From Nocardia amikacinitolerans NBRC 108937 (lineage in GTDB: Bacteria; Actinomycetota; Actinomycetes; Mycobacteriales; Mycobacteriaceae), in assembly GCF_001612615.1 (NCBI RefSeq), contig NZ_BDAU01000004.1, positions 124,001 through 188,000 of the forward strand: a stretch of 64,000 nucleotides of DNA, in the 5' to 3' direction. The translations under genes and the position numbers were made by a program. Below, piece by piece: positions 18,059 through 26,499 of this stretch. The notes beneath the pieces were generated by a model. That model had not been told where the DNA came from and searched no databases. It worked only from the letters and a program-made list of their open reading frames with translations. Each line of letters opens with the position of its first letter. The stretch's first letter is position 1.

Positions 18059-18601
18059 CTAGATCTGTCGGCGAAGAGGGATGAAGCTGCCGCTGATCAG
18101 AAGATCGGCATGGAGATGGAGCATGCCGTGCGGCTCCGCGAAATCATAGGCCGAAAGGTCGATCCGCGCGGTCGTGGCGGCAGCGATTCGGTTGCCGGCT
18201 GGTGCGAGATCGACATCGAGGTCCAGCGCGGTCGCGATGTCGCGAACGACCAATTTGCCGACGATCTCGAGGCGCGCCGGGTTGGGGCGGATGGCGTTGC
18301 CGCGGAACGTAATCAGCGGGTGGTTCGCGACATCCAGGAACCCGGGTGCGCACAGTCGGTTGTCTCGCGCCCGCAGTCCGGTCGATATGCCTGCGGCATG
18401 AAGTTCCATCAGCACGGCGCCGGTCTTGTCCTCGCCCCACACTATCGATCCGCGAGCGCGGGGAAAGCGGCCGGAGAACCGGAACGATTGCCAGAGCTCG
18501 CGCGCGGTGAATCTGATGTCCGCAGTGCTTGAATCGAGCTTCCACGTGCCGGCACGGGCAGCGCCGGCCGCGGCGTCGGGACCGTCGGTTCTCTGGCTCA
18601 T
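18059..18601 (-). CDS. YceI-family lipid-binding protein, copy 1
   Basis: This 180-aa protein is a YceI domain: it starts GTWKLDSSTADIRFTAREL, has ARGSIVWGEDKT, FLDVANHPLITFRG and ends in the last strand LLISGSFIPL. YceI proteins form a lipocalin-like barrel that binds polyisoprenoids or other long hydrophobic molecules. Canonical YceI is exported, but no signal peptide is visible here, so this copy is probably cytoplasmic. It overlaps copy 2 by 4 nt. The paralogue fused to a monooxygenase at 24172-26322 suggests it presents a hydrophobic substrate to a catabolic enzyme (inference). Confidence 0.85.
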   Translation of the reverse strand: MSQRTDGPDAAAGAARAGTWKLDSSTADIRFTARELWQSFRFSGRFPRARGSIVWGEDKTGAVLMELHAAGISTGLRARDNRLCAPGFLDVANHPLITFRGNAIRPNPARLEIVGKLVVRDIATALDLDVDLAPAGNRIAAATTARIDLSAYDFAEPHGMLHLHADLLISGSFIPLRRQI

Positions 18602-19152
18602 TGTCCGGTTTCGGTCATCGACGAGCGGACGAGGTTTCCCCGGATTCCGATGGTTACGTGCGGGCGGACGATGCCGAGTGGCGGGGCAATGCCCAAGGCG
18701 GACAGATCTATCCGGGTGCTTGTCGTGGCGACGAGGTCAGGGCCGTGGGATTCGAGTTCGACATCGAGTCGCAGTTCGGTGGCGGCGCCGCGAACGGCCA
18801 GCGCGCCTTCCACTTCGAGGCGCATCGGGCCGCTGGCGACGGCGCGACCGTGGAACGAAATCATCGGGTGGGTTTCCACATCGAGGAACCTGGGCTCGCG
18901 TAAGTGCCGATCACGCAGGGGGAGACCGGTGGTGATGCTTGCGGCATGTATTTCCAGTAGCACCGTCGCGGTTTCGGACTGACCCCAGGTTATGGAGCCG
19001 CGTGCTAGCGAAAAGCGACCGGAGACCGGAATCAGACCCCAGAACCCTCGCGCGGAGAACCCGATGTCTGCGGTCGCGGGATCCAGGTCCCAGGTATCGG
19101 CGCGGTCCGAGGCGTTGGCGTCCGGTCGATCGTTAGTAGTCATGACGTCCAT
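18598..19152 (-). CDS. YceI-family lipid-binding protein, copy 2
   Basis: This 184-aa YceI protein (DTWDLDPATADIGFSARGFW; SGRFSLARGSITWG; FLDVETHPMISFHG) is clearly closer to the YceI domain of the monooxygenase fusion than to copy 1. It also lacks a signal peptide. Its stop overlaps the ATG of copy 1, so the two are translated together. An in-frame ATG at 19143 is a possible alternative start. Confidence 0.85.
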   Translation of the reverse strand: MDVMTTNDRPDANASDRADTWDLDPATADIGFSARGFWGLIPVSGRFSLARGSITWGQSETATVLLEIHAASITTGLPLRDRHLREPRFLDVETHPMISFHGRAVASGPMRLEVEGALAVRGAATELRLDVELESHGPDLVATTSTRIDLSALGIAPPLGIVRPHVTIGIRGNLVRSSMTETGQ

Positions 19153-19191
19153 CTGGTTCTGGGCCGACGGAAGTGCGGCCGATTCGACCGT

Positions 19192-20043
19192 TCATGCTGG
19201 ATCCGAAGCGACGATGGGATTCAGCAGTTCGCCGACACCGTCGATCCGGCTGATCAGGACCTGGCCGGGTTCCAGGAAGCGCGGCGGAGTCATCGCGCTG
19301 CCGATGCCGGCGGGTGTTCCAGTGAACAACAGGTCACCCGGCAGCAGGGGGAGCAGAGCCGATAGCCGTGAGATCAGCTGCGGCACTGGGAAGATCATGT
19401 CCTTGGTACTGGTCTTCTGCACCTCTTCGCCGTCGAGGGTGCAGGTCATGTGCAGGTCGTCGGGATCGGGCAGCTCGTCGGGGGTGACCAGCCAGGGCCC
19501 GATCGGCCCGTAGCCGGGAAGAGATTTACCGAGGCTGAATTGCGGCGCGGGCCCGCGGAATTGGATGGATCGCTCGGAGATGTCCTGGGCCACGGCGACA
19601 CCGGCGACATGTTCCCAGGCGCGATCGGCCGGGATGTGGCTTCCGCCGACACCGATCACGACCGCCAGCTCGATCTCCCAGTCGGCGGTTCCGCCGGCCG
19701 GTACGGGAATGCCGCTGCGGGCACCGGCCAGGCAGCTGGCGAACTTGGTGAACACCAGCGGGTCGCTGGGCAGGTCGAGCCCGGATTCGGCGGCGTGCTG
19801 ACGGTAGTTCAGTCCGATGGCGAAGATCTGCGGTGGGCGCGGAGCCGGAGGCAGGAGGAGCGCAGGGTCCAATGGCTCGGCGGCGGACAGGTCGGCGCTG
19901 TGGGCCCACTCCCGGAACGCGGTCCAATGCTGGTAGATCGACTGCGGCTCGGCGAGGAAGCGCCCGCCACTGGCGCGTTCGACGTCAACGGCTCCTGCTC
20001 CGGTCACAATGATAAGGCGGCCATCGAGATTACCGATCTTCAC
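19192..20043 (-). CDS. fumarylacetoacetate hydrolase (FAH) family protein
   Basis: This 283-aa FAH-fold enzyme has the family hallmarks FAIGLNYRQHAAESG, metal ligands in DWEIELAVVIG and AVAQDISERS, and FTGTPAGIGSAMTPPRFLEP. Members hydrolyse, decarboxylate or hydrate beta-diketo or oxo-dienoate intermediates of aromatic degradation. GTG at 20043 is preferred because AGGAG lies 5 nt before it; GTG at 20049 overlaps the ribosome-binding site. It lies in a reverse operon with the amidohydrolase and two YceI genes. Confidence 0.87.
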   Translation of the reverse strand: MKIGNLDGRLIIVTGAGAVDVERASGGRFLAEPQSIYQHWTAFREWAHSADLSAAEPLDPALLLPPAPRPPQIFAIGLNYRQHAAESGLDLPSDPLVFTKFASCLAGARSGIPVPAGGTADWEIELAVVIGVGGSHIPADRAWEHVAGVAVAQDISERSIQFRGPAPQFSLGKSLPGYGPIGPWLVTPDELPDPDDLHMTCTLDGEEVQKTSTKDMIFPVPQLISRLSALLPLLPGDLLFTGTPAGIGSAMTPPRFLEPGQVLISRIDGVGELLNPIVASDPA

Positions 20044-20106
20044 TGTCACTCCTTGGTGTCGAAGATGTTGTCGCGCTGCAGAATTCGAGGTGCCGGGACC
20101 GGGCGG

Positions 20107-21471
20107 TCACAGCGATATCGAATCCGATGGCAAGGCGCGGCAGCCTGTGAAAAGGATGTCGCCGGCTCGGGAACGACTGACGAGACCGGCTGCCGAACGT
20201 TCGAGGTGCTGCAGTACGGATTCGACGTCCACGCCGAGCAGCCGGCCGTCGCGCTTGACGATGCGTCCGTCCACGATGACGGTGTCGACGTTGCTGGTGT
20301 CCATGTGCTGGACGACCGCGCCCGCCGCGTGATTCACCGGTCCCGCATTGAGCGTGCGGGCGTTGAGCGCGATGACATCCGCCCGTTTGCCTGGTGTCAG
20401 AGAACCGACGAGGTGATCGAGATGCGCGCCCTGTGCGCCGCCGAGTGTTGCCATCCTGAGTATGTCTCGAACCGTAATCGGTTGCACTTCAGGTGAATTG
20501 GTCTGCCGGGCAGCTTCGATTCGACTGCGCTGCCAGGAGTAGGCCGCGCGCATCTGGGAGAAGAAGTCGACGGGTGCGATGCCGACCGTGTCGGTGCCGA
20601 AACTCGTGGGAATCCCATGGTCGAGAGCGGACTGCAAGGCAGGCTGCCCCATGGCGAGCGTCTGCTCCGCGCTGGCAGACACCGACACCTTGCCGCCGGT
20701 CCGCTCGATGACTCGCCACGCGGCGTCTTCGATGCCGAGGCAGTGGATGTAGGTGATCCAGGGCCCGAGCAGCCCCTCCGTTTCGAACTGTTCGAGCACG
20801 CGCCCCCAGCTGGTGTCGTTGACGTGCGCGAACATCGGCAGTTCCAGGTCGCGGGCGAGCTCGAACAGATCCTCATCGACGTGGTAGCCCAGGGCCAGCC
20901 GGACCAGCGTCTCGTCGCCCACGGCTCCGGCGTCTTCGAGTAGGCGACGGATGTCGTGCGGATGGGCATACGAGGGGTCCGGCTCGTGATCGCCCAGCGA
21001 CGGCGAAAAGCTGAAGACGCAACGGATTCCGGAACGTCGGATGCCGTCGAGTGCCGCGTCGGTATGTGCCGGGGTGTAGGAGCACTGCGACGTGTCGACC
21101 ACCGTCGTGGTGCCCGCCGCCAGGTTCTCGAGTGCCCCGCCGAGCTGTCCCCAGTAGACGTCATCGGGCGTGTACTGATGAAACAGGGCGTCGGCCCCCG
21201 CCCGCGACTGCATGAAGTAATCCAGATCGAGGGCGTCGGACCAGTAGGAGCGCAACGCGGTCTGAAACATGTGGTGATGTGAGTTCACGAAGCCGGGGAG
21301 AACGATCTTGCCGGCACAGTCGACGACCTGCGCATCGGCGGGGATTTCCCGGCCGACCTGGACGATCGTGCCGTCCTCGATGAGTACGTCCCCCCGCTCG
21401 AAATCGCCCAGGTCGTCGTCCATCGTGAGCACGATCCCGCCACTCAGTAGCAGGCGACCGTTGGAATTCAT
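20107..21471 (-). CDS. amidohydrolase of the ATZ/TRZ type
   Basis: This 454-aa metal-dependent hydrolase has the metal motif in GFVNSHHHMF, later His ligands in FAHVNDTS and YIHCLGIED, and Asp in SFGTDTVG. It resembles chlorohydrolases and deaminases (AtzA/TrzN, guanine deaminase) of the amidohydrolase superfamily, so a deamination, dechlorination or amide/lactone hydrolysis is possible. GGAGG is 5 nt before ATG 21471. It is the first gene of the reverse operon under the operator at 21535-21549. A decayed second copy of its 3' end lies at 26500-26632. Confidence 0.86.
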   Translation of the reverse strand: MNSNGRLLLSGGIVLTMDDDLGDFERGDVLIEDGTIVQVGREIPADAQVVDCAGKIVLPGFVNSHHHMFQTALRSYWSDALDLDYFMQSRAGADALFHQYTPDDVYWGQLGGALENLAAGTTTVVDTSQCSYTPAHTDAALDGIRRSGIRCVFSFSPSLGDHEPDPSYAHPHDIRRLLEDAGAVGDETLVRLALGYHVDEDLFELARDLELPMFAHVNDTSWGRVLEQFETEGLLGPWITYIHCLGIEDAAWRVIERTGGKVSVSASAEQTLAMGQPALQSALDHGIPTSFGTDTVGIAPVDFFSQMRAAYSWQRSRIEAARQTNSPEVQPITVRDILRMATLGGAQGAHLDHLVGSLTPGKRADVIALNARTLNAGPVNHAAGAVVQHMDTSNVDTVIVDGRIVKRDGRLLGVDVESVLQHLERSAAGLVSRSRAGDILFTGCRALPSDSISL

Positions 21472-21534
21472 GCTTGCCTCCGATTGAGCACAGTCCAGCG
21501 CGCTCATCTGGGGCGCGACGGCGTTCAACGTAAT

Positions 21535-21569
21535 GGATACAGTGTTGCCGTTATAGCGGGCTGTGTCAA
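21535..21569 (-). promoter_or_regulatory. promoter and TetR-type operator of the amidohydrolase operon
   Basis: On the minus strand TTGACA (21569-21564), a 17-bp spacer and AACACT (21546-21541) form a good promoter. GGCAACACTGTATCC (21549-21535) overlaps the -10 box exactly as at 422-456 and 11014-11048. The leader to the start codon at 21471 is about 60 nt and includes a GGAGG site. Confidence 0.7.
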
Positions 21570-21868
21570 CGTCCGAGGTCGCCGTCGCTCGGCTCGGACG
21601 GCACCCAGAGCGGCGTCGAGGTCCGCGGCGTCCGCCCAGGTGCCATGGAATCCCATGGGAACCCGATGGTTGCGCTTGATTCGGGCGATAGGGCGGCTGT
21701 GAAGACGTGTGCGGAAATGCGTTTGTGTGTAGGCGTCCGGGGCTTCGAACCACCGCATTACGGAAGGGTGATCAGGTCGCGGACGGGATCGGCATGCTCA
21801 TCAGCTCCAAGGAGTTGATCGACTTGCTGACGGCATGCCGGCCCCGTGCAGCACGATTCATCGGCGAA

Positions 21869-21988
21869 CTACCGGCTGACGCTGGCCACGCCCGCCGCGA
21901 GAAGACGGGCGCCGTTGACCGCCTCGGCGGTGCCGGTGCGGTCCAGGTATGGGGTGATTTCACCGTTCCAGAACCCGAAGCCACCGCC
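21869..21988 (-). pseudogene. unassigned C-terminal gene remnant joined to the thiolase remnant
   Basis: On the minus strand, in a frame shifted from the thiolase fragment, the sequence reads FGFWNGEITPYLDRTGTAEA then VNGARLLAAGVASVSR and a TAG at 21869. It has protein-like composition and a natural stop, so it looks like the 3' end of another gene, but I do not recognise the family. It abuts the thiolase fragment within a few bases. Confidence 0.4.
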
Positions 21989-21990
21989 GA

Positions 21991-22214
21991 GGTCAGGCCC
22001 TGGTCACCGGTCTGCGTGGTCGCCGCGATGGCGACCTCGTCGATGCGAGCGGGGTCGAGTCCGGGGTTGCGGCGCAGCAGCTCTCGAATGGTCTTGACGA
22101 CGAGGTCATCAGCACGGGTCCGGCTTAGATGCCGGTCGGGCTCGCCTTCCCGAACGGAGTACGCACGCCGTCGACAAAGACGACACTGCGTTGAGTTGTG
22201 GTTGTCGGAGCCAC
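21991..22214 (-). pseudogene. thiolase (acetyl-CoA acetyltransferase) N-terminal remnant
   Basis: From GTG 22214, with GGAGG upstream, the frame reads QRSVVFVDGVRTPFGKASPT then GI-stop. Dropping one base near 22130 restores TRADDLVVKTIRELLRRNPG, DPARIDEVAIAATTQTGDQG and LT, a textbook thiolase N-terminus. After GLT the homology ends abruptly, before the catalytic Cys region. So the gene has a single-base frameshift and has lost about the last four-fifths. Confidence 0.75.
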
Positions 22215-22304
22215 GAGTGTCCTCCCGACTGGAGCGAAGAGCTTGCCCCTTGGATGTGAGTGTGAAACTGTCAGGAGCCCGCGAGGGGCCGGGTGTTCGT
22301 GGAC

Positions 22305-23580
22305 TCAGAAAGCACCGTCAGGCAAATCCATGACTGTCCCTGTCACAGATGTCACCACTCGCCTTGCGGAGGACAGATCCGGCAGCACGGTCCTGCTGAA
22401 GAAGTCAGCTACAGCCACCTTGCCTTCGTAGAAGGCTCGATCCTCCTGGGATGGTTCGCAGGCGAGCGCGGCGAGTGCAATCTCGGCTTGTTCGAGCAAT
22501 CGCCACCCGATCATCAGATCGCCGAATGCCAACAAGAATCGCACCGAGCCGAGCCCGATCTTGTACAGCTCGCGCGGCTGTTCCTGGGCCGCCATGAGGT
22601 AGCCGATGAGGCATTCGGTCATTGCTCGTACGTCGCCGAGTGCCGTGGCCAAAGCGACGCGCGATTCGCTCGAGCGCGGGTCACCGTTGTCCCGTTGGAG
22701 GAATTCCGAGATCTGGTCCTGCAGGTGCGCCAGAGCGGCGCCTTGGTAGGCCTTCTGCATCATCAGGCTGCGACGAACATCGGGATGGCGAACGATTGCC
22801 ACGCGCGGGGCGGTCTTGTCGGCCATTTGCGTCAGGTCAGGGCCTTGCACCCGGGTCTTCGCATACTCGAGTGCGTTGAGGTAGCCGGTGGACAGAGTGG
22901 AGATCGCCTTCGTGCCCACTTGCATCCGCGCGTTCTCGATCACTTTGAACATCTGGGCAATGCCGTTGTGTACGTCGCCGACCAACCAGCCTTTGGCGGG
23001 AATCCCGTGGCCGCCGAAGGTGAGTTCGCAGGTTGCCGACACCTTCAAACCCATCTTGTGCTCGACATTGGTGACGAACACTCCGTTTCGCTCGCCGAGT
23101 TCCCCGGTGTGCGGATCGAAATGGAACTTCGGCACGAAGAATAGGCTCAACCCCTTGGTGCCGGGCCCGGCACCCTCGGGACGTGCGAGAACAAGGTGGA
23201 ATATGTTCTCCGCCAGATCGTCGGACTCGGCTCCGGTTGATCGCCCATGTCACCACCCACGGGGCGGCAGTGCCTCCCAGTTCCTCGGACATGCCGAGCA
23301 AAAACCACTCCGAGTCCTGCCATGTCCACAACGACTTCTTGAAGCTGTCCGGCAGAGTGACCGAATGTGTTGCCGGATCGAAGACCGGCGGATTCCGGTC
23401 GGCATCGATGAACGAGGCGGCCACCGGACCTTCGGCCTGCCGCGCAGCTTCCGACAGCATCGAGCGGACGGTGGCGGAGTCCAGCTCCCCGAAGTTTCCG
23501 GATCGCAGGATCGCGTCGAGGTCGATCACCTCGAACAGGTTGAACAGCAGGTCGCGGACATTGCTCTTGTAGTGACCCAT
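22305..23580 (-). pseudogene. acyl-CoA dehydrogenase with an internal deletion and frameshift
   Basis: From ATG 23580 the first frame encodes an acyl-CoA dehydrogenase N-terminus (MGHYKSNVRDLLFNLFEVID ... WQDSEWFLLGMSEELGGTAA ... TWAINR). Homology then jumps, in another frame from about 23225, to [34 protein letters not shown] and runs to the stop at 22305. Intact relatives of this long FadE5-like class are about 600 aa; here about 150 residues of the FAD/substrate-binding core are missing at the junction. The downstream part still forms a 281-aa open frame but could not be a working dehydrogenase. Confidence 0.8.
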
Positions 23581-24171
23581 GAAGACCTTTCATGACGCAG
23601 CACCGCGCTGGATCAGCAGACCAAGGTGCATATATTATTAATCAACAAAGTTACTATGAATCGTAGCGATTATGCGGGTGCAGTAGCAAGCGCCCACATT
23701 CCAGACCGGTCGCTCACCAGCAATCTTCAGCGCTCGTTCTTCGCCACAGGCATGCATGATCTGCGACGGCCCGAGGTCGGCCAAGTCGCCGATGGTGTCC
23801 TGATCCGCGAACCACCTGAGCTATCGACTAGTCGCGTCCGCGACTAGTCACATATATGACCACGCCGCCATAGGTGCAGACGACCTCAATCGATGTCGCT
23901 GGACTCAGCCGCTGAACCGATCGACTCGGTGCCCGGATGCGGGTAGGGCCAGCGTGACGCCGTCCTCGGCAGCTTTGCTCGTTGTTCGATGCAAGCGTCG
24001 GCGATGCTCGGCCACCGGTGTCTGTCGCATTGCCGAGCTCTGCCGGCGTGCGGCCTGGTCACGAAGGGCGAGTCCACCGTTGGTCGGGGTGTAGAACCAT
24101 CGGAGCCGTTCGGCCTCGACGTCCGGAGCGGGCGTCGACCGAAGTCGGTCACGACGGCTACCCGGTCGACG
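23581..24171. other. 591-bp region without a confident gene
   Basis: The part next to the acyl-CoA dehydrogenase is AT-rich (around 23630-23660) and may hold its former promoter. On the minus strand from about 23820 to 23625 one frame reads WFADQDTIGDLADLGPSQIM, HACGEERALKIAGERPVWNV, which looks like decayed coding sequence of unknown family. A perfect inverted repeat lies at 23826-23849. Between 23890 and 24170 I see nothing convincing. Confidence 0.4.
23826..23849. repeat. perfect 11-bp inverted repeat, possible operator
   Basis: GACTAGTCGCG, a 2-bp centre (TC) and CGCGACTAGTC form a perfect inverted repeat. There is no T-run after it, so it is more like a dimeric repressor site than a terminator. 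It is unrelated to the GG-NN-ACA-N-TGT-NN-CC palindrome. Confidence 0.55.
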
Positions 24172-26322
24172 TCAGGCGGGGGAACGCACGTCAATACTCT
24201 CGGTTTCCGAGTGGACGGGGATGAGTCGGCCCCGGATTTCGAGGTTGACCTTGGGGCGGACCATTGCGAGCGGAGGCGCGAAGCCATAAGGGGCCAAGTC
24301 GATCCGCGCGGTCGTTGTGGCGACGATTCCGGGGCCGTCCAGTTCGAGCTCGACATCCAGGTGCAACTCGGTCGTGGTGTCGCGAACGGTCAGCTTGCCG
24401 ACCACACCGAGTAGCGCGGAGCCGCGACTGACGGCGTTGCCATGGAACGAAATCAGTGGGTGGGTCTGCACATCCAGGAACTCCGGTGCGCACAGATGCC
24501 GGTCTCGCATTGCGAGACCGGTCGCGATGCTCGCGGCCTGGAGTTCCAGCCGCACAGTGCCCGTTCCATCCTCTTCCCAGGTGATCGAGCCGCGGGCTCG
24601 GCTGAAGCGGCCCGATACCGGGAGTAGTCCCCAGAGCCCGCGGGCGACGAACCCGAAGTTCGCGGTTTCGGAATCGAGTTCCCAGACACCGGTTCGCTCG
24701 ACAGCCTCGGCGTCTGCCCGCCCAGGACCCGATGCCGATGCATTCGATACCCGCTGCGCCAACTTCGCCAGGGTGTCGTCGAGTGCGGTCGCCGCGGGGT
24801 TCGCACAGACGTAGTGGTCGGGACGGAGTATGACGAAAGGCTGCCGTTTGAAGAATGGACGGGCCAGCTCATGGAGGTCTTCGAGGATCTCGGTCGGCGC
24901 GCCCCGATGGACGGGACGGCCTCCCGGCGCGGTCAGCGTTACGTAGGTCGCGCTCAGAACGTCCTCGGCGATGCGACGGCCCTGTGGCGAGAGCGCTTCA
25001 CGTGGATCGGCCTCCCAGCCGACAATCCGCCAGCCGGAGCCCGAGATGTCCTCGAGTCGATGCTCCGCGCCGCTGAACGTCCGCACCATGGGCTGGGGGA
25101 ACAGGCGGCCCACCGGCGAGCGCAGCGATGGTCGTGCCAGCACCAGGCCGCGTCGGTACCGGGCCGATGGGCGCCAGCGGCCTTGGCGAGCGCGTTCTCG
25201 AAGTGCCGGAACGCGCAGGAGCATTCCGGCCACCGCGTCGCGAATCGCCGCCGCCGGGCGCGATTGCATCGTGACCAGACGGCCCATGCGAACCGACATC
25301 GCGGTTATCGTGTCGGCGTGCGGGCGGCGCTCGGCCTCATAGGAGTCGAGGATGTCCAGAGGCGCACCCGCTTTCACCACGGCCGCGATCTTCCAGGTCA
25401 GGTTCGTGACATCCCGGATTCCCGAGTTCAAGCCCTGGCCGATCATCGGCGGCATCAGATGGGCGGCGTCTCCGCACAGCAACACCCGTCCGACCCGCCA
25501 GTGCTCAGCGCTTTTGGCTCGGAAGTCGTAGACGAGATGGCGCAGGATCTCTGCGGTGTCGGGGTTCGTTTCCGCACCGATCACCTCTCGCGCGGCCTGG
25601 GGTGTGAGAAGTTCTTCTTTGTTCTCCCAGGGCATTACCTTGCGTTCCCAGCGGTGCCCGCCAGCAGCGAGGCGGCCCGTGAGGCTCGGCGCCGCCGGGT
25701 CGAGCGTCATCTTGAAATACGGGTGATGTGCGATCGGCTCCGGGAGTTTAGCGTCGATGATCAGCCACGTGTCGGTGTATTCGGATCCGACGAGTTGGAC
25801 GCCGATCGCTTCGCGGGTGGCGCTATTGGCGCCGTCGCAGCCAACGACGAAACTTGCACGAGCGCGGCCGGTTTCTCCGTTGACATCACGAAACTCCAGG
25901 TCGACGCCTTCGCTGTCCTGGTTCAGCCCGGTGAGCGTGTGACCGAGTCGGATATCGACGTCCGGGTACTCCGCAAGCGCTGCCCGAAGATGCTTGTCCA
26001 GCAACGGCTGGTAGATCGCCGACAGCCAGGGATGTCCCTGAAGTTTCTCCGTCGGTAACGTCGTCGCGACAACCTTGCCACGAGCCGACACCCATTGGGC
26101 GCCTGCCCCAAGGAGCATGTCGGGAACGGCGCGCTCATACACCCCAGCCTTTTGCAGCGTGCGCAATGCTTCTCCGTCGAGGACGCCGACGCGCGGATTG
26201 GGATACACGTCGGCTTCGCGCTCGAGTGCCAACACCGTCAGTCCCGTACGTGCAAGCAGAAGAGCCGCCAGCTCACCGACCGGGCCCAGTCCGATCACAG
26301 CAACGTCGAATCGGTCGGACAT
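24172..26322 (-). CDS. FAD-dependent monooxygenase fused to a C-terminal YceI domain
   Basis: This 716-aa protein joins two complete modules. Residues 1 to about 530 are a class A flavin monooxygenase of the MhpA/PHBH superfamily: VIGLGPVGE near the start, the DG motif VGCDGANS, the GD motif RVLLCGDAAHLMPPMIGQGL, and a thioredoxin-like end (FVILRPDHYVCA). After a short linker, residues about 545-705 are a YceI domain (VWELDSETANFGFVARGLW; SITWEEDGTGTV; FLDVQTHPLISFHG). Usual class A monooxygenases end near residue 530. The frame is uninterrupted across the join and the YceI part closely resembles copy 2 at 18598-19152. The YceI barrel could hold a hydrophobic substrate for hydroxylation (inference). 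Variant operators lie upstream at 26414-26469. Confidence 0.88.
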   Translation of the reverse strand: MSDRFDVAVIGLGPVGELAALLLARTGLTVLALEREADVYPNPRVGVLDGEALRTLQKAGVYERAVPDMLLGAGAQWVSARGKVVATTLPTEKLQGHPWLSAIYQPLLDKHLRAALAEYPDVDIRLGHTLTGLNQDSEGVDLEFRDVNGETGRARASFVVGCDGANSATREAIGVQLVGSEYTDTWLIIDAKLPEPIAHHPYFKMTLDPAAPSLTGRLAAGGHRWERKVMPWENKEELLTPQAAREVIGAETNPDTAEILRHLVYDFRAKSAEHWRVGRVLLCGDAAHLMPPMIGQGLNSGIRDVTNLTWKIAAVVKAGAPLDILDSYEAERRPHADTITAMSVRMGRLVTMQSRPAAAIRDAVAGMLLRVPALRERARQGRWRPSARYRRGLVLARPSLRSPVGRLFPQPMVRTFSGAEHRLEDISGSGWRIVGWEADPREALSPQGRRIAEDVLSATYVTLTAPGGRPVHRGAPTEILEDLHELARPFFKRQPFVILRPDHYVCANPAATALDDTLAKLAQRVSNASASGPGRADAEAVERTGVWELDSETANFGFVARGLWGLLPVSGRFSRARGSITWEEDGTGTVRLELQAASIATGLAMRDRHLCAPEFLDVQTHPLISFHGNAVSRGSALLGVVGKLTVRDTTTELHLDVELELDGPGIVATTTARIDLAPYGFAPPLAMVRPKVNLEIRGRLIPVHSETESIDVRSPA

Positions 26323-26413
26323 GCAGTACGTACTCCTCAGGCATTGTCACCGCAGCAGACACGTCGATCGGACTTGGTCGAGCGCCATCGGTGGTTATTC
26401 GGAAGGATATTAA

Positions 26414-26469
26414 GGCAACATCGTGTCCGATACTATGGCAAGGCTCGACGCATCGGCAACGCCGTTGCC
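26414..26469 (-). promoter_or_regulatory. two variant TetR-type operators before the monooxygenase-YceI gene
   Basis: GGCAACATCGTGTCC (26414-26428) and the perfect palindrome GGCAACGCCGTTGCC (26455-26469) resemble the regulon operator, each with one or two changes in the ACA-N-TGT core. They lie about 90 and 130 bp before the start at 26322. No TTGAC box at the usual distance is seen, so these sites are less certain than the other copies. Confidence 0.45.
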
Positions 26470-26499
26470 GATACAAGACGCCATTGCTGTCGACAACCC

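Noticed and set aside
21525..21758. A 77-aa minus-strand frame with protein-like composition (GFHGTWADAADLDAALGAV).
   Set aside because: No ribosome-binding site, no recognised family, and it covers the well-supported promoter and operator of the amidohydrolase operon. It may be a remnant, but this is not supported enough to list.
23626..23847. A 73-aa plus-strand open frame between the acyl-CoA dehydrogenase and the fusion gene.
   Set aside because: No ribosome-binding site and no family; the opposite strand looks more protein-like. Left as unassigned.
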